This document shows, piece by piece, positions 1-5,793 of a stretch of 9,162 nt of DNA. The DNA lies in NCBI GenBank assembly GCA_017652715.1, contig JAGCAL010000047.1:1-9162 (forward strand), read 5' to 3'. Within the stretch, counting starts at the first letter, position 1; each line of letters opens with the position of its first letter. The notes beneath the pieces were generated by a model that worked only from the letters and a program-made list of their open reading frames with translations, ran no database searches and had not been told where the DNA came from. The DNA is from Candidatus Saccharimonadota bacterium. Lineage in GTDB: Bacteria; Patescibacteriota; Saccharimonadia; Saccharimonadales; Saccharimonadaceae. The position numbers were made by a program, and so were the translations under genes.

Positions 1-3
1 AAC

Positions 4-29
4 GCCCTCGGCATCGCCGGGGGCTTTTT
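4..29 (+). terminator. Rho-independent terminator of a gene left of the window
   Basis: A 9-bp stem (GCCCTCGGC at 4-12 with GCCGGGGGC at 16-24, one T-G wobble) has a 3-nt loop and is followed directly by five T residues at 25-29. This is a textbook intrinsic terminator for plus-strand transcription entering from the left; its gene is outside the window. The hairpin could also help stop the leftward operon that ends at 105, but no T-tract for that direction is visible before the window edge. Confidence 0.85.
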
Positions 30-104
30 CATGCCCAAAAGTTATACTAAATGAACTTTTGAACTCTTAATTGAGCCAATATGTTCTATTCGGCATTAAT
101 TCTT

Positions 105-2165
105 TTACGCTACTTCTCGAGTCTTTCGCCCTCTAGCCATCTTTATTAATCGAGTAAAACTCTTATCGCCTCCCTCAGGTCCATGCTTAGCACACCATTC
201 CAAAGCCATTTCATCCATATACCTCACCAATGCCCGAAATCCTTCGGCAGTGCCGTATTTTTCCTGCGAGAACCATCTTGTATTATGATTTAGCGAGGAT
301 CTATTACCTGAATCTTCTTCCCGTATCTTACCACCAACGCTTAATAGTCTAGCAATTTTCCCGGATGGCGTATCGTCTCTATCTCCAATCGCTGCAAGGT
401 CCACCGAAACCATTCCGGCGGAACTAATTGGATCACGATCGGGATTATCTGCGGCCATTCCTGGCGCACGCCCTTCACGATCTAGACGAATCGCACTCAC
501 CTTATCCATCGTTATTGGATCGTAAAACCGTGGGTTTCTCACTGTACGTCCATCTGGCCGAAATGGGCTCGGCAGGGAAAAAGGATCCACGGGGTTTGTG
601 ATTAGGCTGATTGAAGCCTCTACTCCGGCATTTACGCTATTAGGATCGTAACGACTACGCAATTTGCCATATTCTACCATCGGATCAAAAGAATGTGAGC
701 CTTCCGGTCTCGTATATAACAAAACGTAACCGTATGAAGGTGAATAAAAATTGTATACAGTGCGCTGCAGTCTTTGATTAGATGAATCTGGGTGCATTAC
801 TACTTCAGCAAATGCCCCCCGCTTACCGGCCATAACGTCACTCAGCGTTCCGCTAATAATTTCTAGCGATCTTGCTTCGTAATTTAATGCCTCTATCGCC
901 AAATCAAAATCAAACTCAGCTTCTCCTGCCCAATCCAGATTTGCTCCAGCCATGCCTTTTTCCGAAATCCTACTAAACACCATGATCGCATCCGTAAGCC
1001 TTTCATTGGCCGCTCTAGTATATTCTCTCATAAATCGACCATCATCCATTCCAGAATACAATGCGGTAATCTTATGGATTGACTCTCGACAGGAGTTAAT
1101 TGTTTCAAAAACCTTTGCTTTCTCCTTATTGCTTAAACGCTCGGATCCAGTAATCGCGAGCAGTGCATCTCCGAAATCCTCCCCGAAATCCGCCGCCACA
1201 AAATTCTCCAAAAGTTTACAGCGGAGTTCTTCGTCCCCTATATTATTAAGTACGCTACATAGTTTATCAAAACGGGAACCGTTCGCCTCTGTCATAAACC
1301 TTAACAGTTGAACCTGAGACTTTAGCGGTATTTTGACTAAGCTAAGACCGATGGTTTTTTCGACCAGTTTCTTAATAGCTCTATTATTATGTACTATCGA
1401 AAGATAAGTGATTAATTCCTGATCTAGATCAAAAGGGTTTCCAGTCTCCGACGCAGAAATAATATGGCCATCTAAATCTGAAATCTCTCCAAAAAGACTG
1501 CCGAACGAGAACCAACTTTCGTCTTCGTCATATCTCTTTTCAAACTTAACGACCGCCGCGGCGTCTGATGCAATTTTTACTAACATTTCATCTCTAGGTA
1601 ATGCCGGAAACTCTTCATGAAGTCTTACTTGATTCTCCTTTAGTAATAGATTATGTAACGCATATTCTAGGCTACAGTATTCGGAATAAAGGGATTGAAA
1701 TCTTGTTTCCTCTTCCGACCCGGTCTCAAACATAACATGAGACATCTGATCTAGTTTTTCTTTTACTAGTTTTAATCTAGCTTCTATTTCTTCCTTATCC
1801 CAACTTTCTTCCTCCGGCGTCAATATACCTTCCGGCATCATATCTGGCGTCACTATCGAATCATAGCCATAATCTTCTTGTTTCGATTCGTGCTCGTCAT
1901 CCTCGGAATATGCAGAGGAATTAAGCATTGTATTTCTCGTGCTTACCGCAACTATTCTTAAAAGTGGCGAAAAGTCGCCACTATCAGCAATATCCCCAAG
2001 TATCTTTTCTGCACTAAACTGCGCATACCAAGCATCCGCACCGGCAGTCTCGACTACGGATGAGAGAAACTCTAATTGTTCGATTGGTTTTAATTTTTTT
2101 ACCTCAGATAAACTTTTTACCACAGTATCATATTCGCCTCTGCGTAAAGTCTCACCACCCACCAT
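105..2165 (-). CDS. Large conserved-looking hypothetical protein, 686 aa
   Basis: I do not recognise a named domain. The protein has no signal peptide and no membrane segment, so it is probably cytoplasmic. Residues 1-80 are mostly helical. Residues 85-125 are acidic and low in complexity, followed by a charged helix with coiled-coil potential at about 122-142. The middle (190-445) looks all-helical. The C-terminal third (about 470-655) differs, with polar, glycine- and proline-rich motifs typical of a conserved site: NPRFYDP (544-550), RLDREGR (560-566), DNPDRDP (573-579), DLAAIGDRDDTPSGK (589-603) and LNHNTRWF (625-632). The start is set by GGAGG seven bases upstream of the ATG, inside the last codons of the preceding hydrolase gene, whose stop lies only 2 nt away. 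The two genes are therefore co-transcribed and probably translationally coupled. The gene call is certain; the function is unknown. Confidence 0.85.
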   Translation of the reverse strand: MVGGETLRRGEYDTVVKSLSEVKKLKPIEQLEFLSSVVETAGADAWYAQFSAEKILGDIADSGDFSPLLRIVAVSTRNTMLNSSAYSEDDEHESKQEDYGYDSIVTPDMMPEGILTPEEESWDKEEIEARLKLVKEKLDQMSHVMFETGSEEETRFQSLYSEYCSLEYALHNLLLKENQVRLHEEFPALPRDEMLVKIASDAAAVVKFEKRYDEDESWFSFGSLFGEISDLDGHIISASETGNPFDLDQELITYLSIVHNNRAIKKLVEKTIGLSLVKIPLKSQVQLLRFMTEANGSRFDKLCSVLNNIGDEELRCKLLENFVAADFGEDFGDALLAITGSERLSNKEKAKVFETINSCRESIHKITALYSGMDDGRFMREYTRAANERLTDAIMVFSRISEKGMAGANLDWAGEAEFDFDLAIEALNYEARSLEIISGTLSDVMAGKRGAFAEVVMHPDSSNQRLQRTVYNFYSPSYGYVLLYTRPEGSHSFDPMVEYGKLRSRYDPNSVNAGVEASISLITNPVDPFSLPSPFRPDGRTVRNPRFYDPITMDKVSAIRLDREGRAPGMAADNPDRDPISSAGMVSVDLAAIGDRDDTPSGKIARLLSVGGKIREEDSGNRSSLNHNTRWFSQEKYGTAEGFRALVRYMDEMALEWCAKHGPEGGDKSFTRLIKMARGRKTREVA

Positions 2166-2167
2166 CC

Positions 2168-2902
2168 CTAAACCTCCACCTCGGCAACTAAGGGCGTATG
2201 ATCGGAAACTAAATTATCTAGAACTTTAAAATCCTTCACTTTTACTTCGTTATTTACCAAAATATGGTCGCAGGCCACCTTCTTTTTCAGCTTTAGGCTC
2301 GTAAGCGTCGTCTTTACTCCGTATTTTTCCGTCAAGTCTTCCAGAAAATCTAGCTCCCGCATCGCCGGGGAATCATGAATGATATTAAAATCACCACACA
2401 CTATAACTGGCCCCTTTGCCTCGCGTACTATTTCTCCGACTTTCCTCATAACTTTAATAGTCGTTTTGTCCCCAATTGGATTTGGCCGCCAATACCCATG
2501 GTGATTAAAAATCGTCACCCCATTCTCAAGCTTCGCCATCTGTAAGGTATACGCATGGTCATAAAAATCCTGTCTTGAATTCACTGCGCCATATTTTCCA
2601 TACACTAACTTAGATTGCTCGTCGACAATCTTAAAACGGCTTAAAATCACATTACCTTGTTCCATTTTGTCGCCATCCGAGAAAACATTCATATACCAAT
2701 TCGAACTCCTAAGCTCATATTTTAAACCACTCGCTTTTTTAATTTGTTCAACCGTTGCAAAAAGATTTTGCAACCTATCATTATCTTTCTCGGCCCAAAC
2801 CGCTTCCTGCATACAAATAACGTCAAAATCGTTATACCTTAGAAAATTTATCAAAGCCCCCTTAACCCGACCCGTCCAAACATTTAGCTGTAAGATTCGC
2901 AT
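2168..2902 (-). CDS. Endonuclease/exonuclease/phosphatase (EEP) family metal-dependent hydrolase
   Basis: This 244-residue protein is a single EEP (DNase I/ExoIII-like) domain, which hydrolyses phosphodiester or phosphomonoester bonds using divalent metal. The family's ordered motifs are all present: LNVWTG with metal-site Asn7, MQEA with the metal-binding Glu33, GNVILSRF (83-90), the NHHGYW segment with His134/His135, the catalytic GDFNI (Asp171, Asn173), CDHILV (Asp212, His213), and the terminal SDHTPL with the Asp234-His235 dyad. No signal peptide is seen. The substrate cannot be told from sequence: DNA repair nucleases, sphingomyelinase-like enzymes and phosphatases share this fold. The start is supported by TAGGAGGT six to seven bases before the ATG and by an extended -10 element just upstream. 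It leads a two-gene operon with the 686-residue unknown protein. Confidence 0.9.
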   Translation of the reverse strand: MRILQLNVWTGRVKGALINFLRYNDFDVICMQEAVWAEKDNDRLQNLFATVEQIKKASGLKYELRSSNWYMNVFSDGDKMEQGNVILSRFKIVDEQSKLVYGKYGAVNSRQDFYDHAYTLQMAKLENGVTIFNHHGYWRPNPIGDKTTIKVMRKVGEIVREAKGPVIVCGDFNIIHDSPAMRELDFLEDLTEKYGVKTTLTSLKLKKKVACDHILVNNEVKVKDFKVLDNLVSDHTPLVAEVEV

Positions 2903-2925
2903 TACCTACCTCCTATCATAAAATA

Positions 2926-2934
2926 ATTATATCA
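2926..2934 (-). promoter_or_regulatory. Extended -10 promoter of the hydrolase operon
   Basis: On the minus strand this reads TGATATAAT, a perfect extended -10 (TGn-TATAAT). Transcription would start near 2919-2920, giving a leader of about 17 nt that contains the TAGGAGGT ribosome site before the ATG at 2902. No recognisable -35 lies 16-18 nt upstream. It is the mirror image of the promoter facing right at 2938-2946. Confidence 0.7.
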
Positions 2935-2937
2935 TAG

Positions 2938-2946
2938 TGATATAAT
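2938..2946 (+). promoter_or_regulatory. Extended -10 promoter of the RNA methylase/deacetylase genes, leaderless
   Basis: TGATATAAT is a perfect extended -10. Only six bases (2947-2952) separate it from the ATG at 2953, so the expected +1 falls on or within a base of the A of the start codon. There is no Shine-Dalgarno sequence. The mRNA is therefore predicted to be leaderless. Confidence 0.75.
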
Positions 2947-2952
2947 ATACGT

Positions 2953-3483
2953 ATGGATGATCCGCGAAACTTGATTGATGAATACAAAGGCATGGAAAAT
3001 GAACAAGTTTTTGCTGAACTCGCGAAAAAACGCAGCCCGCTCGAAGTCGCTATTGAAAACGTTGAACACGATTTCAATATGGGCTCCATCGTCCGCACGG
3101 CGAACTCTTTTAATGTGTCGAAAGTTCATATTATCGGCAAGAAAAAATACAATCGTCGCGGAGCGATGTGTACCGATAAATATCTTGAAATTACCCATCA
3201 TCAAACCATCAAGGACTTTATTAAGACGCAAAACGACAGGGAATTAGTCGCTATTGAAAATAATGTTCCCGATTCTAAACCGTTAGGCGAGAAAACGTTT
3301 AATAAAAATACAACTTTAATTTTTGGTTCAGAAAATAATGGTATTACGCCGGAGCTTTTAAAGGAAGCTCATGACGTAAGATTTATTGAAAGCTTCGGCT
3401 CGACGCGTTCGGTCAACGTTGGGGTAGCCGCGGGAATTGCAATGTATGAGTACACGCGACAGGTCATTATTAAGGCGAATTGA
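2953..3483 (+). CDS. SpoU/TrmH-family RNA 2'-O-ribose methyltransferase
   Basis: This 176-residue protein is a SPOUT-fold enzyme that transfers a methyl group from SAM to a ribose 2'-OH in tRNA or rRNA. The three SpoU motifs are visible: motif 1 NMGSIVRTAN (42-51, with Asn42 and catalytic Arg48), motif 2 LIFGSENNGIT (122-132), and motif 3 GSTRSVNVGVAAG (149-161), which forms part of the knotted SAM pocket with Ser153 and Asn155. The size is close to single-domain members such as TrmL (about 155 residues), and no separate RNA-binding domain is present, apart from a short N-terminal helix (about 1-28). The target nucleotide cannot be inferred. The start ATG sits six bases after an extended -10, indicating a leaderless mRNA. 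The stop is TGA, evidence that UGA is not reassigned here. The next gene begins inside this one. Confidence 0.92.
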   Translation: MDDPRNLIDEYKGMENEQVFAELAKKRSPLEVAIENVEHDFNMGSIVRTANSFNVSKVHIIGKKKYNRRGAMCTDKYLEITHHQTIKDFIKTQNDRELVAIENNVPDSKPLGEKTFNKNTTLIFGSENNGITPELLKEAHDVRFIESFGSTRSVNVGVAAGIAMYEYTRQVIIKAN

Positions 3484-4246
3484 TATCCAGTTTCCATGGC
3501 TAAAGCTTGTAGTCGTGATATTCATCGGCATAGTCGCGATACTAGACCTCTTAGATTTAACCATCTCTAAGATCGCCGAACCTGGCGTTAGACTAAAAAT
3601 GGCGCCGATGTCGCGACACGTAGAAATCGTTAAGCGAGATTTGTACGGTAAGAAACTGGTGGCTCTAACTTTCGATGATGGGCCATCTAACGCAACCACG
3701 CCCCGACTCATTAATGTTTTAAAGTCAAAAGACGCGGTAGCAACTTTCTTTATGCTTGGCTCTATGGCGCGGCAAAATCCGGACCTCGTAAAACAGGTTG
3801 AGAAAGAAGGGAACGAAGTAGCCAGCCATACAATGTACCACCAAAATCTCCCGAGAATTTCGGCCGACTCAGCGATTGGCGACATCAACGAAGCGAAATC
3901 GATATTAAACGACATATTAGGACACCCCGTAAAATACACCCGCCCGCCATATGGCAATGTCAATAATGTCGTTCTTGATAATACTGGCACCCCGCTGATT
4001 CTTTGGTCGGTCGATACGCTCGATTGGAAAAACCGCAACCCGGCAGAGATCCTAGAAATTACGAAAAATCAGGTCTCGGAAGGGGGAATTATACTTATGC
4101 ATGATATTTATGACACTACTGTAGATGCGGTAGGCTCAATTATTGACGAGCTGAGGAAAGAAGGATACGAGTTTGCGACAATCTCGGAGCTAGCTAAAGA
4201 ACGAGGTATCAAACTAGAAAACAAAACAGTTTACTATAGTCTCTAA
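3446..4246 (+). CDS. Membrane-anchored polysaccharide deacetylase (NodB homology domain)
   Basis: This enzyme removes N- or O-acetyl groups from an extracellular polysaccharide, such as peptidoglycan or a chitin-like polymer. With the ATG at 3446 it is 266 residues long. A basic N-terminus (STRDRSLLRR) precedes one membrane segment at about 18-36, and the catalytic domain follows outside the cell. NodB motifs, in this numbering, are: TFDDGPS (75-81, Asp77 base and Asp78 metal ligand), the metal-binding His128 and His132 in SHTMYH, RPPYG (166-170), DTLDW (190-194) and LMHD with catalytic His219. The full set of catalytic residues suggests an active enzyme. The gene overlaps the end of the methylase gene by 38 nt. 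A TTG at 3437 in the same frame would add three residues; I prefer the ATG, which has a weak purine-rich GCGGGAA about nine bases upstream. It ends tail-to-tail with the small membrane protein gene. Confidence 0.9.
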   Translation: MSTRDRSLLRRIDIQFPWLKLVVVIFIGIVAILDLLDLTISKIAEPGVRLKMAPMSRHVEIVKRDLYGKKLVALTFDDGPSNATTPRLINVLKSKDAVATFFMLGSMARQNPDLVKQVEKEGNEVASHTMYHQNLPRISADSAIGDINEAKSILNDILGHPVKYTRPPYGNVNNVVLDNTGTPLILWSVDTLDWKNRNPAEILEITKNQVSEGGIILMHDIYDTTVDAVGSIIDELRKEGYEFATISELAKERGIKLENKTVYYSL

Positions 4247-4476
4247 CGATTAAATAGCAATTTAACTAGAAGCCCCAGTATAAAGGTATGTAGATTAGCA
4301 GTACAGATTAATCCGACGATTATAGTAATCACGCCAAAAAGTTTCACCTTATCATAAGACGATACTCCATTCACGAGGTTCTCGGCAATCGGTCTATAGA
4401 AAATCACAATTAGCGCACCGACGGCAGCAATAACTAGTCCGCCAAATAACCAACCTAAACTAAATTCATAATCCAT
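4243..4476 (-). CDS. Small integral membrane protein, 77 aa, unknown function
   Basis: The 77-residue product is strongly hydrophobic. Transmembrane segment 1 is at about 8-27, and a second hydrophobic stretch at 46-75 is long enough for one long or two short helices, with a polar loop (28-45, EN..NGVSSYDKVK) between. I do not recognise the family. The call is supported by a strong extended -10 only seven bases upstream of the ATG (leaderless), by composition typical of a real membrane protein, and by tight packing: its TAG stop overlaps the deacetylase TAA on the other strand. Function is unknown. Confidence 0.75.
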   Translation of the reverse strand: MDYEFSLGWLFGGLVIAAVGALIVIFYRPIAENLVNGVSSYDKVKLFGVITIIVGLICTANLHTFILGLLVKLLFNR

Positions 4477-4483
4477 ACCCTAT

Positions 4484-4492
4484 ATTATAGCA
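4484..4492 (-). promoter_or_regulatory. Extended -10 promoter of the small membrane protein, leaderless
   Basis: On the minus strand this reads TGCTATAAT. Seven bases (4483-4477) separate it from the ATG at 4476, so transcription is expected to begin at or one base before the start codon. There is no clear -35. The upstream DNA is shared with the divergent tRNA promoter. Confidence 0.7.
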
Positions 4493-4508
4493 TAACGAGT
4501 TCCTCTAG

Positions 4509-4537
4509 TTGACTTTTTTGCTTGTTTCCGGTAAAAT
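4509..4537 (+). promoter_or_regulatory. Sigma70-type promoter of the tRNA-Ala/tRNA-Ile unit
   Basis: TTGACT (4509-4514) and TAAAAT (4532-4537) are spaced by exactly 17 nt, placing the start near 4544, a few bases before the tRNA at 4548. Unlike the protein-gene promoters here it has a good -35 and no TG extension. Confidence 0.8.
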
Positions 4538-4547
4538 GTAGGTTTAA

Positions 4548-4624
4548 GGGGTAATAGCTCAGTTGATTAGAGCGCTGCCTTTGCAAGGCAGAGGTCATGG
4601 GTTTGAGTCCCATTTACTCAACCA
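4548..4624 (+). tRNA. tRNA-Ala (anticodon UGC)
   Basis: The cloverleaf folds cleanly: acceptor 4548-4554 with 4614-4620, D stem GCTC/GAGC, anticodon stem CTGCC/GGCAG with loop TTTGCAA (anticodon TGC at 4582-4584), five-base variable region, T stem ATGGG/CCCAT, and encoded ACCA at 4621-4624. The G3-U70 pair (4550 with 4618), the alanine identity element, is present. Two features are unusual. The first acceptor pair is a G1.A72 mismatch. The D-loop has A at position 19 (4566) while the T-loop has T at position 56 (4604), so the usual G19-C56 tertiary pair is replaced by A-U. A second ACCA follows directly. This is a stand-alone tRNA, with no rRNA nearby. Confidence 0.95.
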
Positions 4625-4681
4625 ACCAAGGAGATGAGAGAAAATATAAAATTTATTTTAGATTTTCCGAATCGACGCAGT

Positions 4682-4717
4682 TTGGACGACTTTGAGCAAC
4701 AGCGAAAAGTCGACCAA
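4682..4717 (+). other. Hairpin in the tRNA-Ala/tRNA-Ile spacer
   Basis: TTGG-A-CGACTTT (4682-4693) pairs with AAAGTCG-A-CCAA (4706-4717): 4 bp, one A.A mismatch, then 7 bp, closing a 12-nt loop. In the presumed dicistronic tRNA transcript this could be a processing or protection structure. It has no T-tract, so it is not a terminator. The right arm overlaps the first copy of a direct repeat; the second copy could pair in its place. Confidence 0.5.
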
Positions 4718-4744
4718 GTGAGGAGCCGAGGGAAAAGTCGACCA
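4704..4744 (+). repeat. Two direct copies of a 13-bp repeat between the tRNAs
   Basis: GAAAAGTCGACCA occurs at 4704-4716 and again at 4732-4744, a 28-base period, with a purine-rich 15-base spacer (AGTGAGGAGCCGAGG). Each copy contains the palindrome GTCGAC. I see no other copy in the window. Confidence 0.75.
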
Positions 4745-4756
4745 CATTAACATCAT

Positions 4757-4833
4757 GGGGATATAGCTCAGCTGGTTAGAGCGCGTCACTGATAATGACG
4801 AGGTCTGTGGTTCAAGTCCACATATCCCCACCA
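4757..4833 (+). tRNA. tRNA-Ile (anticodon GAU)
   Basis: The cloverleaf is canonical: acceptor GGGGATA/TATCCCC, D stem GCTC/GAGC with GG at 18-19, anticodon stem CGTCA/TGACG with loop CTGATAA (GAT at 4791-4793), T stem TGTGG/CCACA with loop TTCAAGT, and encoded ACCA at 4830-4833. No separate promoter is obvious in the 132-nt spacer, so it is probably processed from one precursor with tRNA-Ala. Ala-UGC and Ile-GAU usually sit in the 16S-23S spacer of rRNA operons; here they are unlinked to rRNA and in the order Ala-Ile. Confidence 0.96.
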
Positions 4834-4846
4834 GATTATGCAAAAC

Positions 4847-4869
4847 TCGGCATTCTCGCCGATTTTTTT
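4847..4869 (+). terminator. Terminator after tRNA-Ile, possibly bidirectional
   Basis: The stem TCGGC/GCCGA (4847-4851 with 4858-4862) has a 6-nt loop and is followed by seven T residues (4863-4869). AAAA upstream can extend the stem against the T-tract. On the minus strand the same stem is followed by GTTTT, so it may also end the methyltransferase transcript arriving from the right. Confidence 0.75.
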
Positions 4870-4925
4870 AATGTAATCCATATTGGGGATCACGCGAACT
4901 TTTCTGGACGCGCTATTCTGTATCA

Positions 4926-5585
4926 TTACTCTACTTTTCTCACTATTCTATACGCAGTAGTAGCATTATCTCTGTTGATTGCGGTATCATGAGTTTCTAT
5001 CTTGTTTTTTCTATAAATTTCTACAAATTTTAATGGTTTTAGGACCGATTCAATCTCATCGTCAGTTTGGTAGCTCATATAGAGCATATTTTTACCTTTT
5101 TCGCCCAAATATGGTTCATCTGTAAATTCTTCTCCTGACCCTAATTGGTGAGAAAAAAGGAAAATGCCACCGTCTCTTAGAATGTCATGGATATTAGAAA
5201 GAACCTTTTTGAAGTCATCTAATGATAAATGAAACAATGAGTATACCGCAAAAACCGCATCTATGGAATTATATTTAAAATACTTTTTCACGTTCATCAT
5301 ATCATCAAGAACATAAGGGAATTCACCATGGATTCTGAATGCTTCCTTTTTCATTTCTGGCGAAAAGTCTAACCCAATATAGTTATAGCCTCTCTTACTG
5401 AAATAAGCATATGTTCTGCCAGTTCCAGCACCTAAATCCAGAATAGTTGCGCCTTTAGGTAATTCCTTTTCAAATGCTTTATAAATATCTAAATCCTCAA
5501 TATATGTGCCAAAATCCTTGCCATATTGCTTTGCAACCAGGTCATAATTTTCTTTTACGCTTTCTCTTTTTTCTTCCGAGTTCAT
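4926..5585 (-). CDS. Class I SAM-dependent methyltransferase, 219 aa
   Basis: This is a Rossmann-fold methyltransferase of the small-molecule/UbiE-like type. Motif I, LDLGAGTG (49-56), binds SAM; YIGLDFSPEM (69-78) carries Asp73 at the end of strand 2, which contacts the SAM ribose; LDD (93-95) and DAVFAVYSLFHL (109-120) are motif II/III; and the helix with ILRDGG (135-140) matches the usual post-motif III turn. No signal peptide or membrane segment is seen, and the substrate is unknown. An in-frame TAA lies shortly upstream of the ATG, so this is the furthest ATG start. There is no Shine-Dalgarno sequence although a leader of about 14 nt is expected. Hand counts on several 60-base stretches give about 27-42% GC (mostly 33-40%), against about 45-55% in the nearby deacetylase and methylase genes, which suggests recent transfer. 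Confidence 0.88.
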   Translation of the reverse strand: MNSEEKRESVKENYDLVAKQYGKDFGTYIEDLDIYKAFEKELPKGATILDLGAGTGRTYAYFSKRGYNYIGLDFSPEMKKEAFRIHGEFPYVLDDMMNVKKYFKYNSIDAVFAVYSLFHLSLDDFKKVLSNIHDILRDGGIFLFSHQLGSGEEFTDEPYLGEKGKNMLYMSYQTDDEIESVLKPLKFVEIYRKNKIETHDTAINRDNATTAYRIVRKVE

Positions 5586-5605
5586 ATTTAATCGTTACGC
5601 GTCGT

Positions 5606-5614
5606 ATTATATCA
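5606..5614 (-). promoter_or_regulatory. Extended -10 promoter of the methyltransferase
   Basis: On the minus strand this reads TGATATAAT, identical to both -10 elements of the 2926-2946 palindrome. The expected +1 is near 5599, giving a leader of about 14 nt with no Shine-Dalgarno sequence before the ATG at 5585. No -35 is evident. Confidence 0.65.
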
Positions 5615-5778
5615 TTTATTAATACTTTCTGATAGAGCGTTTGAGTCGCAGATATGGCATCCAACGGATAATCTAGTAGTCTTGCTTTATTATCTTCTCC
5701 CTAAATTATTAATACCCACCCGATTCGCCCTCGCCAGACTACAGGGAACTCGACATCCTTAAACATAATCGTTTTTTA

Positions 5779-5787
5779 TGTTACAAT
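5779..5787 (+). promoter_or_regulatory. Extended -10 promoter of the surface protease, leaderless
   Basis: TGTTACAAT matches an extended -10 (TGn-TACAAT). Six bases (5788-5793) separate it from the ATG at 5794, the same spacing as for the RNA methylase gene, so the mRNA should lack a leader. TAAACA at 5760-5765 is a possible weak -35 with a 16-base spacer. The rest of the 5615-5778 gap shows no clear gene or RNA. Confidence 0.65.
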
Positions 5788-5793
5788 ACACAT

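Larger units (their letters stand above)
2926..2946. repeat. Perfect palindrome joining two divergent -10 elements
   Basis: The 9-base arm ATTATATCA (2926-2934) and its exact reverse complement TGATATAAT (2938-2946) flank the 3-base spacer TAG. Each arm is itself an extended -10 element on its own strand, so the palindrome is two promoters back to back. It could also bind a dimeric regulator. Confidence 0.75.

Noticed and set aside
36..61. 8-bp AT-rich inverted repeat (CAAAAGTT / AACTTTTG) as a terminator for the leftward operon
   Set aside because: The stem is almost all A-T with a 10-base loop and only four T residues on the minus strand; too weak to call.
952..1311. 119-codon plus-strand frame inside the 686-residue gene
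   Set aside because: It is antisense to a well-supported gene with Shine-Dalgarno and operon context, and its serine/leucine-rich translation is typical of a shadow frame.
3481..3483. UGA read as glycine, as in some CPR lineages
   Set aside because: Reading through this TGA adds about 32 unconvincing codons, and no other gene here has an internal TGA; all genes fit the standard code.
3358..4038. 226-codon minus-strand frame
   Set aside because: It lies opposite the deacetylase, which has all its family motifs; the translation looks random and has no ribosome site.
4548..4833. tRNA-Ala/tRNA-Ile pair as part of an rRNA operon spacer
   Set aside because: No 16S or 23S sequence flanks it; the pair has its own promoter and terminator and is followed by a protein gene on the other strand.
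4658..4843. 61-codon minus-strand frame across tRNA-Ile and the spacer
   Set aside because: It is the antisense of the tRNA; its GLEPQTSSLSVTRSNQLSYIP-like translation is the well-known artefact of tRNA genes read backwards.
5640..5778. Possible small RNA or tRNA remnant in the gap before the protease
   Set aside because: I could not build a convincing cloverleaf or stable hairpin on either strand; only a weak 6-bp inverted repeat (GATAAT/ATTATC) is present.
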